A DNA stretch of 64,000 nt. Origin: Hippopus hippopus (lineage: Eukaryota; Mollusca; Bivalvia; Cardiida; Cardiidae). Under the pieces are notes generated by a model. The model was not told the origin of the DNA. It made no database searches and saw only the letters and a list, made by a program, of their open reading frames with translations. Position 1 is the first letter of the stretch; every line of letters begins with the position of its first letter. The position numbers and the translations under genes were made by a program. Shown here in pieces: positions 49,343 through 63,404 of the stretch. Where the stretch lies: assembly GCA_946811185.2 (NCBI GenBank), contig OX328109.1, forward strand, positions 45,839,412 through 45,903,411, written 5' to 3'.

Positions 49343-51364
49343 CATTGATACTTTAAATATGCTAAGATAATCAATGTACAGTGTAGAAACCCCAGAAAAT
49401 AAGAAAATAATGTCACAAGTGGCAAAAAAAGACTGAAAACTCTTTCAGTAGCAACTGCTTCCTATTGCATCAATCAAACAAAGGGAACTAAATTTTCATT
49501 TTTTTTTTTTTTTTAATCTATTTATACCGTGACAAGGAATCCAGTTACGTCTACTACCATCTCATATGTGCCAGTTACGCACCCGCGAAAACATGAAAAA
49601 TCGACTTATGGCACATTCCATAGCAGACGACACCTGTTGCTTAAGTCAATATAGGGAACAATTTTTTTTCTCAATTTCTCTTACTAGGGCCATTTAATTG
49701 GCATTGATACTTTAAATATGCTAAGATGATCAATGTACAGTGTAGAAACCCCAGAAAATAGTGTCACAAGTGGCTAAAAAAGACTGAAAAAACTTTCAGT
49801 ACCAACTGCTTCCTATTTCATAAATCAAACAAAGGGAACTAAATTTTAATTTTTTTTTTAATCTCTTTATATCGTGACAAGAAATCCAGTTGCGTTGACT
49901 ACCGTCTCATATGTGCCAGTTATGCACCCGCGAAAACATGAAAAATCAACTTACGGCACTTTCCATAGCAGACGACACCTGTTGCTTAAGTCAAATATAG
50001 GGATTTTTTCTTTCTTTTTCTCTTACTAGGGCCATTGAATTGGCATTGATACTTTGAATATGCTAAGATGATCAATGTACAGTGTAGAAATCTCAGAAAA
50101 TAATGTCACAAGTTGCTAAAACAGACTGAAAACTCTTTCAGTAACAACTGATTTCTATTGCATAAGTCAAACAAAGGGAACTAAATTTTTAATTTTTTTT
50201 AATCTCTTTACACCATGACAAGAAATCCAGTTGCGTTGACTACCGTCACATATGTGCCAGTTATGCACCCGCGAAAACATGAAAAATCAACCTACGGCAC
50301 TTTCCATAGTAGACGACACCTGTTGCTTAAGTCAAATATAGGGAATTTTTCTTTTCCTTTTCTCTTTCTAGGGCCATTGAATTGGTTACGATGACTATCC
50401 CACTCATACGTGACCGTTACATGCTGTGCATAAAATCAACCTGGACACTTTTGGAGGCAACTGATACATGTTGCACAAATCAAAGAAAGGTAAACCAAAT
50501 TCGTTTTCATACCAGGGACATGAAAAACATTGGACCAAATTTGGTGACCGCGTGAGTCATAAGTCGATTTTATGTTTAACCGCTATGCAAAAACATTGAT
50601 TCAGAAGCTGTTGCATAAACTTTTTCCAATAAGAAATCTTGTTCTTGTTTGAAGAATTTAGAAATAGGCCAATGAAATACATTAAGATGTAAGAATGACT
50701 ACTAATAAAAACCGGTAAAATAGATAAAATGGCAAAGTTGGAGATTGAACCTCTGACCATCAGGACCCAAAAGAGGTCTTGGTGCAGGGGTGAAACACTC
50801 TTTGCGATTGAATAGGCTAAAATGACCCGAAGATTTAATATAGATATACAGAGATTTCCACCTCTTCCAAGCAGCCAATCAAATCTCAGGCCTCTCTTAA
50901 ATTATCCAATCACAGAAGGTTTTAGAAAATCAAAATGGCGTCCAATCAGCCAATCAAATCTCATCCCTCTCTTCAAATTATCCAATCAGAAAAGCTTTGA
51001 GAAATTCAATATTGCGCCCAATCAGCCAATCAAATTGCAGACACACCCCCACAATCATCCAATCAGAAAGCTTTGAGCCATTTTAAAATGGCGCCCGAAA
51101 ATATCGATAGAAAACAGTGAACAAATATCGGCATAAAAGTGGATTTTAAGTCTTCTTTGAAGGCTGTTATGCAGTCCTTGGCAAACTGCCAGGCATGCAC
51201 CCTCCACACATACCAGATGTCACTGAAAATGGGCGAACATTTAAGAAAACATGGTGACAGAAGACCTTGTTTTGGTGCCTTCTAGCACGCACCTTGCAAG
51301 AGTGACTTCCCCTGATCCCTTGATTCGGTTTTCTTTTCTAATTCAGGCCAACTGCCATACTGCA
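49343..51364. repeat. Monomer M25, 2022 bp, mosaic C
   Basis: A 49343, B 49702, C 50044, D' 50386, CCAAT module 50867-51109. C is C-type at its head but switches near 50240 to the CATATGTGCC...CATAGTAGACG form seen in the partial C of M0. D' has one CATAAAAT copy and U has one CCTTGATT copy. Confidence 0.92.
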
Positions 51365-53315
51365 CATTGATACTTTAAATATGCTAAGATAATCAATGTA
51401 CAGTGTAGAAACCCCAGAAAATAAGAAAATAACGTCACAAGTGGCAAAAAAAGACTGAAAACTCTTTCAATAGCAACTGCTTCCTATTGCATCAATCAAA
51501 CAAAGGGAACTAAATTTTAATTTTTTTTTTTTTTTTTAATCTCTTTATACCGTGACAAGGAATCCAGTTACGTCTACTACCATCTCATATGTGGCAGTTA
51601 CTCACCCGCGAAAACATGAAAAATCGACTTATGGCACATTCCATAGCAGACGACACCTGTTGCTTAAGTCAATATAGGGAACAATTTTTTTTCTCAATTT
51701 CTCTTACTAGGGCCATTGAATTGGCATTGATACTTTAAATATGCTAAGATGATCAATGTACAGTGTAGAAACCCCAGAAAATAGTGTCACAAGTGGCTAA
51801 AAATGACTGAAAAAACTTTCAGTACCAACTACTTCCTATTTCATAAATCAAACAAAGGGAACTAAATTTTAATTTTTTTTTTAATCTCTTTATACCGTGA
51901 CAAGAAATCCAGTTGCGTTGACTACCGTCTCATATGTGCCAGTTATGCACCCACGAAAACATGAAAAATCGACTTACGGCACTTTCCATAGCAGACGACA
52001 CCTGTTGCTTAAGTCAAATATAGGTAATTTTTCTTTTCCTTTTCTCTCTCTAGGGCCATTGAATTGGTTACGATGACTATCCCACTCATACGTGACCGTT
52101 ACGTGCTCTGCATAAAATCATAAATTTTTTTTTTTAATCTCTTTACACCATGACAAGAAATCCAGTTGCGTTGACTACCGTCTCATACCTGCCAGTTACG
52201 TGCCCGGAAAAACATGAAAAATCGACTTACGGCACATTCTATAGCTGACGACACCTGTTGCTTAAGTCAAATATAGGGATTTTTTTTTTTCCTTTTCTCT
52301 TGCTATGGCCATTGAATTGGTTACGATGACTATCCCACTCATACGTGACCGTTACGTGCTCTGCATAAAATCATAAAATCAACCTGGACACTTTTGGAGG
52401 CAACTGATACATGTTGCACAAATCAAAGAAAGGTAAACCAAATTCGTTTTCATACCAGGGTCATGAAAAACATTGGACCAAATTTGGTGACCGCGTGAGT
52501 CATAAGTCGATTTTATGTTTAACCGCTGTGCAAAAACATTGATTCAGAAGCTGTTGCATAAACTTTTTCCAATAAGAAATCTTGTTCTTGTTTGAAGAAT
52601 TTAGAAAGAGGCCAATGAAATACATTAAGATGTAAGAATGACTACTAATAAAAACCGGTAAAATAGATAAAATGGCAACGTTGGAGATTGAACCTCTGAC
52701 CATCAGGACCCAAAAGAGGTCTTGGTGCAGGGGTGAAACGCTCTTTGCGATTGAATAGGCTGAAATGACCCGAAGATTTAACATAGATATGCAGATATTT
52801 CCCCCTCTTCCAATCAGCCAATCAAATCTCAGGCCTCTCTTAAATTATCCAATCACAGAAGGTTTTAGAAAATCAAAATGGCGTCCAATCAGCCAATCAA
52901 ATCTCATCCCTCTCTTCAAATTATCCAATCAGAAAAGCTTTGAGAAATTCAATATTGCGCCCAATCAGCCAATCAAATTGCAGACACACCCCCACAATCA
53001 TCCAATCAGAAAGCTTTGAGCCATATTAAAATGGCGCCCGAAAATATCGATAGAAAACAGTGAACAAATATCGGCATAAAATTGGATTTTAAGTCTTCTT
53101 TGAAGGCTGTTATGCAGTCCTTGGCAAACTGCCAGGCATGCACCCTCCACACATGCCAGATTTCACTGAAAATGGGCGAACATTTAAGAAAAGAGGGTTA
53201 CAAAAGACCTTGTTTTGGTGCCTTCTAGCACGCACCTTGCAACAGTGACTTCCCCTGATCCCTTGATTCCTTGATTCGATTTGCATTTCTAATTCAGGCC
53301 AACTCCCATACTGCA
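51365..53315. repeat. Monomer M26, 1951 bp, rearranged as in M0 and M28
   Basis: A 51365, B 51725, truncated D' 52068-52124 fused to a partial C, full D' 52321, CCAAT module 52810-53052. It is nearly identical to M28, 3978 bp downstream; AAAGAGGCC in U is shared by both and absent from M0. Confidence 0.93.
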
Positions 53316-55342
53316 CATTGATACTTTAAATATGCTAAGATAATCAATGTACAGTGTAGAAACCCCAGAAAATAAGAAAATAATGTCACAAGTGGCAAAA
53401 AAAGACTGAAAACTCTTTCAGTAGCAACTGCTTCCTATTGCATCAATCAAACAAAGGGAACTAAATTTTGATTTTTTTTTTTTTTTAATCTCTTTATACC
53501 ATGACAAGGAATCCAGTTACGTCTACTACCATCTCATATGTGCCAGTTACGCACCCGCGAAAACATGAAAAATCGACTTATGGCACATTCCATAGCAGAC
53601 GACACCTGTTGCATAAGTCAATATAGGGAACAATTTTTTTTCTCAATTTCTCTTACTAGGGCCATTGAATTGGCATTGATACTTTAAATATGCTAAGATG
53701 ATCAATGTACAGTGTAGAAACCCCAGAAAATAGTGTCACAAGTGGCTAAAAAAGACTGAAAAAACTTTCAGTAGCAACTGCTTCCTATTTCATAAATCAA
53801 ACAAAGGGAACTAAATTTTAATTTTTTTTTTAATCTCTTTATACCGTGACAAGAAATCCAGTTGCGTTGACTACCGTCTCATATGTGCCAGTTATGCACC
53901 CGCGAAAACATGAAAAATCAACTTATGGCACATTCCATAGCAGACGACACCTGTTGCTTAAGTCAAATATAGGGATTTTTTCTTTCTTTTTCTCTTACTA
54001 GGGCCATTGAATTGGCATTGATACTTTGAATATGCTAAGATGATCAATGTACAGTGTAGAAATCTCAGAAAATAATGTCACAAGTTGCTAAAACAGACTG
54101 AAATCTCTTTCAGTAACAACTGATTTCTATTGCATAAGTCAAACAAAGGGAACTAAAGTTTTAAGTTTTTTTAATCTCTTTACACCATGACAAGAAATCC
54201 AGTTGCGTTGACTACCGTCTCATACCTGCCAGTTACGTGCCCGCGAAAACATGAAAAATCAACTTACGGCACATTCTATAGCAGACGACACCTGTTGCTT
54301 AAGTCAAATATAGGGAATTTTTTTTTTCCTTTTCTCTTGCTATGGCCATTGAATTGGTTACGATGACTATCCCACTCATACGTGACCATTACGTGCTGTG
54401 CATAAAATCATAAAATCAACCTGGACACTTTTGGAGGCAACTGATACATGTTGCACAAATCAAAGAAAGGTAAACCAAATTCGTTTTCATACCAGGGTCA
54501 TGAAAAACATTGGACCAAATTTGGTGACCGCGTGAGTCATAAGTCGATTTTATGTTTAACCGCTGTGCAAAAACATTGATTCAGAAGCTGTTGCATAAAC
54601 TTTTTCCAATAAGAAATCTTGTTCTTGTTTGAAGAATTTAGAAATAGGCCAATGAAATACAATAAGATGTAAGAATGACTACTAATAAAAACCGGTAAAA
54701 TAGATAAAATGGCAAAGTTGGAGATTGAACCTCTGACCATCAGGACCCAAAAGAGGTCTTGGTGCAGGGGTGAAACCCTCTTTGCGATTGAATAGGCTGA
54801 AATGACCCGAAGATTTAACATAGATATGCAGAGATTTCCCCCTCTTCCAATCAGCCAATCAAATCTCAGGCCTCTCTTAAATTATCCAATCACAGAAGGT
54901 TTTAGAAAATCAAAATGGGGTCCAATCAGCCAATCAAATCTCATCCCTCTTCAAATTATCCAATCAGAAAAGCTTTGAGATATTCAATATTGCGCCCAAT
55001 AAGCCTATCAAATTGCAGACACACCCCCACAATCATCCAATCAGAAAGCTTTGAGCTATATTAAAATGCCGCCCGAAAATATCGATAGAAAACAGTGAAC
55101 AAATATCGGCATAAAAGTGGATTTTAAGTCTTCTTTGAAGGCTGTTATGCAGTCCTTGGCAAACTGCCAGGCATGCACCCTCCACAAATGCCAGATTTCA
55201 CTGAAAATGGGCGAACATTTAAGAAAACAGGGTGACAGAAGACCTTGTTTTGGTGCCTTCTAGCACGCACCTTGCAAGAGTGACTTCCCCTGATCCCTTG
55301 ATTCGGTTTTCTTTTCTAATTCAGGCCAACTGCCATACTGCA
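53316..55342. repeat. Monomer M27, 2027 bp; near-identical to M29
   Basis: A 53316, B 53674, C 54016, D' 54358, CCAAT module 54847-55087. U has a 2-bp deletion (CCCTCTTCAAA near 54947), ATGGGGTCC, CCAATAAGCC and ATGCCGCCC. These disrupt both AAAATGGCG motifs. Late U has one CCTTGATT copy. Confidence 0.93.
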
Positions 55343-57293
55343 CATTGATACTTTAAATATGCTAAGATAATCAATGTACAGTGTAGAAACCCCAGAAAAT
55401 AAGAAAATAACGTCACAAGTGGCAAAAAAAGACTGAAAACTCTTTCAATAGCAACTGCTTCCTATTGCATCAATCAAACAAAGGGAACTAAATTTTAATT
55501 TTTTTTTTTTTTTTTAATCTCTTTATACCGTGACAAGGAATCCAGTTACGTCTACTACCATCTCATATGTGGCAGTTACTCACCCGCGAAAACATGAAAA
55601 ATCGACTTATGGCACATTCCATAGCAGACGACACCTGTTGCTTAAGTCAATATAGGGAACAATTTTTTTTCTCAATTTCTCTTACTAGGGCCATTGAATT
55701 GGCATTGATACTTTAAATATGCTAAGATGATCAATGTACAGTGTAGAAACCCCAGAAAATAGTGTCACAAGTGGCTAAAAATGACTGAAAAAACTTTCAG
55801 TACCAACTACTTCCTATTTCATAAATCAAACAAAGGGAACTAAATTTTAATTTTTTTTTTAATCTCTTTATACCGTGACAAGAAATCCAGTTGCGTTGAC
55901 TACCGTCTCATATGTGCCAGTTATGCACCCACGAAAACATGAAAAATCGACTTACGGCACTTTCCATAGCAGACGACACCTGTTGCTTAAGTCAAATATA
56001 GGTAATTTTTCTTTTCCTTTTCTCTCTCTAGGGCCATTGAATTGGTTACGATGACTATCCCACTCATACGTGACCGTTACGTGCTCTGCATAAAATCATA
56101 AATTTTTTTTTTTAATCTCTTTACACCATGACAAGAAATCCAGTTGCGTTGACTACCGTCTCATACCTGCCAGTTACGTGCCCGGAAAAACATGAAAAAT
56201 CGACTTACGGCACATTCTATAGCTGACGACACCTGTTGCTTAAGTCAAATATAGGGATTTTTTTTTTTCCTTTTCTCTTGCTATGGCCATTGAATTGGTT
56301 ACGATGACTATCCCACTCATACGTGACCGTTACGTGCTCTGCATAAAATCATAAAATCAACCTGGACACTTTTGGAGGCAACTGATACATGTTGCACAAA
56401 TCAAAGAAAGGTAAACCAAATTCGTTTTCATACCAGGGTCATGAAAAACATTGGACCAAATTTGGTGACCGCGTGAGTCATAAGTCGATTTTATGTTTAA
56501 CCGCTGTGCAAAAACATTGATTCAGAAGCTGTTGCATAAACTTTTTCCAATAAGAAATCTTGTTCTTGTTTGAAGAATTTAGAAAGAGGCCAATGAAATA
56601 CATTAAGATGTAAGAATGACTACTAATAAAAACCGGTAAAATAGATAAAATGGCAAAGTTGGAGATTGAACCTCTGACCATCAGGACCCAAAAGAGGTCT
56701 TGGTGCAGGGGTGAAACGCTCTTTGCGATTGAATAGGCTGAAATGACCCGAAGATTTAACATAGATATGCAGATATTTCCCCCTCTTCCAATCAGCCAAT
56801 CAAATCTCAGGCCTCTCTTAAATTATCCAATCACAGAAGGTTTTAGAAAATCAAAATGGCGTCCAATCAGCCAATCAAATCTCATCCCTCTCTTCAAATT
56901 ATCCAATCAGAAAAGCTTTGAGAAATTCAATATTGCGCCCAATCAGCCAATCAAATTGCAGACACACCCCCACAATCATCCAATCAGAAAGCTTTGAGCC
57001 ATATTAAAATGGCGCCCGAAAATATCGATAGAAAACAGTGAACAAATATCGGCATAAAATTGGATTTTAAGTCTTCTTTGAAGGCTGTTATGCAGTCCTT
57101 GGCAAACTGCCAGGCATGCACCCTCCACACATGCCAGATTTCACTGAAAATGGGCGAACATTTAAGAAAAGAGGGTTACAAAAGACCTTGTTTTGGTGCC
57201 TTCTAGCACGCACCTTGCAACAGTGACTTCCCCTGATCCCTTGATTCCTTGATTCGATTTGCATTTCTAATTCAGGCCAACTCCCATACTGCA
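55343..57293. repeat. Monomer M28, 1951 bp, rearranged; near-identical to M26
   Basis: A 55343, B 55703, truncated D' 56046-56102 fused to a partial C, full D' 56299, CCAAT module 56788-57030. One difference from M26 that I noticed is GGCAAAGTTGG here against GGCAACGTTGG at 52675. Confidence 0.93.
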
Positions 57294-59328
57294 CATTGAT
57301 ACTTTAAATATGCTAAGATAATCAATGTACAGTGTAGAAACCCCAGAAAATAAGAAAATAATGTCACAAGTGGCAAAAAAAGACTGAAAACTCTTTCAGT
57401 AGCAACTGCTTCCTATTGCATCAATCAAACAAAGGGAACTAAATTTTGATTTTTTTTTTTTTTTAATCTCTTTATACCATGACAAGGAATCCAGTTACGT
57501 CTACTACCATCTCATATGTGCCAGTTACGCACCCGCGAAAACATGAAAAATCGACTTATGGCACATTCCATAGCAGACGACACCTGTTGCATAAGTCAAT
57601 ATAGGGAACAATTTTTTTTCTCAATTTCTCTTACTAGGGCCATTGAATTGGCATTGATACTTTAAATATGCTAAGATGATCAATGTACAGTGTAGAAACC
57701 CCAGAAAATAGTGTCACAAGTGGCTAAAAAAGACTGAAAAAACTTTCAGTAGCAACTGCTTCCTATTTCATAAATCAAACAAAGGGAACTAAATTTTAAT
57801 TTTTTTTTTAATCTCTTTATACCGTGACAAGAAATCCAGTTGCGTTGACTACCGTCTCATATGTGCCAGTTATGCACCCGCGAAAACATGAAAAATCAAC
57901 TTATGGCACATTCCATAGCAGACGACACCTGTTGCTTAAGTCAAATATAGGGATTTTTTCTTTCTTTTTCTCTTACTAGGGCCATTGAATTGGCATTGAT
58001 ACTTTGAATATGCTAAGATGATCAATGTACAGTGTAGAAATCTCAGAAAATAATGTCACAAGTTGCTAAAACAGACTGAAATCTCTTTCAGTAACAACTG
58101 ATTTCTATTGCATAAGTCAAACAAAGGGAACTAAAGTTTTAAGTTTTTTTAATCTCTTTACACCATGACAAGAAATCCAGTTGCGTTGACTACCGTCTCA
58201 TACCTGCCAGTTACGTGCCCGCGAAAACATGAAAAATCAACTTACGGCACATTCTATAGCAGACGACACCTGTTGCTTAAGTCAAATATAGGGAATTTTT
58301 TTTTTCCTTTTCTCTTGCTATGGCCATTGAATTGGTTACGATGACTATCCCACTCATACGTGACCATTACGTGCTGTGCATAAAATCATAAAATCAACCT
58401 GGACACTTTTGGAGGCAACTGATACATGTTGCACAAATCAAAGAAAGGTAAACCAAATTCGTTTTCATACCAGGGTCATGAAAAACATTGGACCAAATTT
58501 GGTGACCGCGTGAGTCATAAGTCGATTTTATGTTTAACCGCTGTGCAAAAACATTGATTCAGAAGCTGTTGCATAAACTTTTTCCAATAAGAAATCTTGT
58601 TCTTGTTTGAAGAATTTAGAAATAGGCCAATGAAATACAATAAGATGTAAGAATGACTACTAATAAAAACCGGTAAAATAGATAAAATGGCAAAGTTGGA
58701 GATTGAACCTCTGACCATCAGGACCCAAAAGAGGTCTTGGTGCAGGGGTGAAACCCTCTTTGCGATTGAATAGGCTGAAATGACCCGAAGATTTAACATA
58801 GATATGCAGAGATTTCCCCCTCTTCCAATCAGCCAATCAAATCTCAGGCCTCTCTTAAATTATCCAATCACAGAAGGTTTTAGAAAATCAAAATGGGGTC
58901 CAATCAGCCAATCAAATCTCATCCCTCTTCAAATTATCCAATCAGAAAAGCTTTGAGATATTCAATATTGCGCCCAATAAGCCTATCAAATTGCAGACAC
59001 ACCCCCACAATCATCCAATCAGAAAGCTTTGAGCTATATTAAAATGCCGCGCGAAAATATCGATAGAAAACAGTGAACAAATATCGGCATAAAAGTGGAT
59101 TTTAAGTCTTCTTTGAAGGCTGTTATGCAGTCCTTGGCAAACTGCCAGGCATGCACCCTCCACAAATGCCAGATTTCACTGAAAATGGGCGAACATTTAA
59201 GAAAACAGGGTGACAGAAGACCTTGTTTTGGTGCCTTCTAGCACGCACCTTGCAAGAGTGACTTCCCCTGATCCCTTGATTCCTTGATTCGATTTGCATT
59301 TCTAATTCAGGCCAACTGCCATACTGCA
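57294..59328. repeat. Monomer M29, 2035 bp; near-identical to M27
   Basis: A 57294, B 57652, C 57994, D' 58336, CCAAT module 58825-59065. It shares the 2-bp deletion and ATGGGGTCC with M27 and adds CCGCGCG. Its late U has two CCTTGATT copies, unlike M27, so the duplicated stretch ends near 59250. Confidence 0.93.
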
Positions 59329-61368
59329 CATTGATACTTTAAATATGCTAAGATAATCAATGTACAGTGTAGAAACCCCAGAAAATAAGAAAATAATGTC
59401 ACAAGTGGCAAAAAAAGACTGAAAACTCTTTCAGTAGCAACTGCTTCCTATTGCATCAATCAAACAAAGGGAACTAAATTTTAATTTTTTTTTTTTTTTT
59501 TGAATCTCTTTATACCGTGACAAGGAATCCAGTTACGTCTACTACCATCTCATATGTGCCAGTTACGCACCCGCGAAAACATGAAAAATCGACTTATGGC
59601 ACATTCCATAGCAGACGACACCTGTTGCTTAAGTCAATATAGGGAACAATTTTTTTTCTCAATTTCTCTTACTAGGGCCATTGAATTGGCATTGATACTT
59701 TAAATATGCTAAGATGATCAATGTACAGTGTAGAAACCCCAGAAAATAGTGTCAAAAGTGGCTAAAAAAGACTGAAAAAACTTTCAGTACCAATTGCTTC
59801 CTATTTCATAAATCAAACAAAGGGAACTAAATTTTAATTTTTTTTTTAATCTCTTTATACCGTGACAAGAAATCCAGTTGCGTTGACTACCGTCTCATAT
59901 GTGCCAGTTATGCACCCGCGAAAACATGAAAAATCAACTTACGGCACATTCCATAGCAGACGACACCTGTTGCTTAAGTCAAATATAGGGATTTTTTTTT
60001 TCTTTTTCTCTTACTAGGGCCATTGAATTGGCATTGATACTTTAAATATGCTAAGATGATCAATGTACAGTGTAGAAATCTCAGAAAATAATGTCACAAG
60101 TTGCTAAAACAGACTGAAAACTCTTTCAGTAACAACTGATTTCTATTGCATAAGTCAAACAAAGGGAACTAAAGTTTTAAGTTTTTTTAATCTCTTTACA
60201 CCATGACAAGAAATCCAGTTGCGTTGACTACCGTCTCATACCTGCCAGTTACGTGCTCGCGAAAACATGAAAATTCAACTTACGGCACATTCTATAGCAG
60301 ACGACAGCTGTTGCTTAAGTCAAATATAGGGAATTTTTCTTTTCCTTTTCTCTTTCTAGGGCCATTGAATTGGTTACGATGACTATCCCACTCATACGTG
60401 ACCGTTACGTGCTCTGCATAAAATCATAAAATCAACCTGGACACTTTTGGAGGCAACTGATACATGTTGAACAAATCAAAGAAAGGTAAACCAAATTCGT
60501 TTTCATACCAGGGTCATGAAAAACATTGGACCAAATTTGGTGACCGCGTGAGTCATAAGTCGATTTTATGTTTAACCGCTGTGCAAAAACATTGATTCAG
60601 AAGCTGTTGCATAAACTTTTTCCAATAAGAAATCTTGTTCTTGTTTGAAGAATTTAGAAATAGGCCAATGAAATACAATAAGATGTAAGAATGACTACTA
60701 ATAAAAACCGGTAAAATAGATAAAATGGCAAAGTTGGAGATTGAACCTCTGACCATCAGGACCCAAAAGAGGTCTTGGTGCAGGGGTGAAACGCTCTTTG
60801 CGATTGAATAGGCTGAAATGACCCGAAGATTTAACATAGATATGCAGAGATTTCCCCCTCTTCCAATCAGCCAATCAAATCTCAGGCCTCTCTTAAATTA
60901 TCCAATCACAGAAGGTTTTAGAAAATCAAAATGGCGTCCAATGAGCCAATCAAATCTCATCCCTCTCTTCAAATTATCCAATCGGAAAAGCTTTGAGATA
61001 TTCAATATTGCGCCCAATCAGCCTATCAAATTGCAGACACACCCCCACAATCATCCAATCAGAAAGCTTTGAGCCATTTTAAAATGGCGCCCGAAAATAT
61101 CGATAGAAAACAGTGAACAAATATCGGCATAAAAGTGGATTTTAAGTCTTCTTTGAAGGCTGTTATGCAGTCCTTGGCAAACTGCCAGGCATGCACCCTC
61201 CACACATACCAGATTTCACTGAAAATGGGCGAACATTTAAGAAAACAGGGTGACAGAAGACCTTGTTTTGGTGCCTTCTAGCACGCACCTTGCAAGAGTG
61301 ACTTCCCCTGATCCCTTGATTCCTTGACTCGGTTTTCTTTTCTAATTCAGGCCAACTGCCATACTGCA
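59329..61368. repeat. Monomer M30, 2040 bp, standard
   Basis: A 59329, B 59690, C 60032, D' 60374, CCAAT module 60863-61105. C begins with CTTTAAATATG as A and B do, and not CTTTGAATATG, suggesting local conversion. GACAGCTG in the C tail is shared with M1. The second AAAATGGCG flank reads CCAATGAGCC. Confidence 0.92.
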
Positions 61369-63404
61369 CATTGATACTTTAAATATGCTAAGATAATCAA
61401 TGTACAGTGTAGAAACCCCAGAAAATAAGAAAATAACGTCACAAGTGGCAAAAAAAGACTGAAAACTCTTTCAGTAGCAACTGCTTCCTATTGCATCAAT
61501 CAAACAAAGGGAACTAAATTTTAATTTTTTTTTTTTTTAATCTCTTTATACCATGACAAGGAATCCAGTTACGTCTACTACCATCTCATATGTGTCAGTT
61601 ACTCACCCGCGAAAACATGAAAAATCGACTTATGGCACATTCCATAGCAGACGACACCTGTTGCTTAAGTCAATATAGGGAACAATTTTTTTTCTCAATT
61701 TCTCTTACTAGGGCCATTGAATTGGCATTGATACTTTAAATATGCTAAGATGATCAATGTACAGTGTAGAAACCCCAGAAAATAGTGTCACAAGTGGCTA
61801 AAAAAGACTGAAAAAACTTTCAGTACCAACTGCTTCCTATTTCATAAATCAAACAAAGGGAACTAAATTTTAATTTTTTTTTTTAATCTCTTTATACCCT
61901 GACAAGAAATCCAGTTGCGTTGACTACCGTCTCATATGTGCCAGTTATGCACCCGCGAAAACATGAAAAATCAACTTACGGCACTTTCCATAGCAGGCGA
62001 CACCTGTTGCTTAAGTCAAATATAGGGATTTTTTTTTTCTTTTTCTCCTACTAGGGCCATTGAATTGGCATTGATACTTTGAATATGCTAAGATGATCAA
62101 TGTACAGTGTAGAAATCTCAGAAAATAATGTCACAAGTTGCTAAAACAGACTGAAAACTCTTTCAATAACAACTGATTTCTATTGCATAAGTCAAACAAA
62201 GGGAACTAAATTTTTAATTTTTTTTAATCTCTTTACACCATGACAAGAAATCCAGTTGCATTGACGACCGTCTCATACCTGCCAGTTACGTGCCCGCGAA
62301 AACATGAAAAATCGACTTACGGCACATTCTATAGCAGACGACACCTGTTGCTTAAGTCAAATATAGGGATTTTTTTTTTCCTTTTCCCTTGCTATGGCCA
62401 TTGAATTGGTTACGATGACTATCCCTCTCATACGTGACCGTTACGTGCTGTGCATAAAATCATAAAATCAACCTGGACACTTTTGGAGGCAACTGATACA
62501 TGTTGCACAAATCAAAGAAAGGTAAACCAAATTCGTTTTCATACCAGGGACACGAAAAACATTGGACCAAATTTGGTGACCGCTTGAGTCATAAATCAAT
62601 TTTATGTTTAACCGCTACGCAAAAACATTGATTCAGAAGCTGTTGCATAAACTTTTTCCAATAAGAAATCTTGTTCTTGTTTGAAGAATTTAGAAATAGG
62701 CCAATGAAATACAATAAGATGTAAGAATGACTACTAATAAAAACCGGTAAAATAGATAAAATGGCAAAGTTGGAGATTGAACCTCTGACCATCAGGACCC
62801 AAAAGAGGTCTTGGTGCAGGGGTGAAACGCTCTTTGCGATTGAATAGGCTGAAATGACCCGAAGATTTAACATAGATATACAGAGATTTCCCCCTATTCC
62901 AATCAGGCAATCAAATCTCAGGCCTCTCTTAAATTATCCAATCACAGAAGGTTTTAGAAAATCAAAATGGCGTCCAATCAGCCAATCAAATCTCATCCCT
63001 CTCTTCAAATTATCCAATCATAAAAGCTTTGAGAAATTCAATATTGCGCCCAATCAGCCATTCAAATTGTAGACACACCCCCACAATCATCCAATCAGAA
63101 AACTTTGAGCCATATTAAAATGGCGCCCGAAAATATCAATAGAAAACAGTGAACAAATATCGGCATAAAAGTGGATTTTAAGTCTTCTTTGAAGGCTGTT
63201 ATGCAGTCCTTGGCAAACTGCAAGGCATGCACCCTCCACACATACCAGATTTCACTGAAAATGGGCGAACATTTAAGAAAACAGGGTGACAGAAGACCTT
63301 GTTTTGGTGCCTTCTAGCACGCACCTTGCAACACTGACTTCCCCTGATCCCTTGATTCCTTGATTCGATTTGCTTTTCTAATTCAGGCCAACTGCCATAC
63401 TGCA
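61369..63404. repeat. Monomer M31, 2036 bp, standard
   Basis: A 61369, B 61726, C 62069, D' 62410, CCAAT module 62899-63141. Head of C to the end of U follows the M7 type: TTGCATTGACGACC, CGCTACGC, two CCAAT boxes lost, TATCAATA. Confidence 0.92.

Larger units (their letters stand above)
51365..59328. repeat. Higher-order tandem duplication M26-M27 / M28-M29 (period about 3978 bp)
   Basis: Each dimer is one rearranged 1951-bp monomer plus one standard monomer. The D'/C junction, the 2-bp deletion in the CCAAT module and GAAACCCTC are present in both dimers. Confidence 0.87.
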
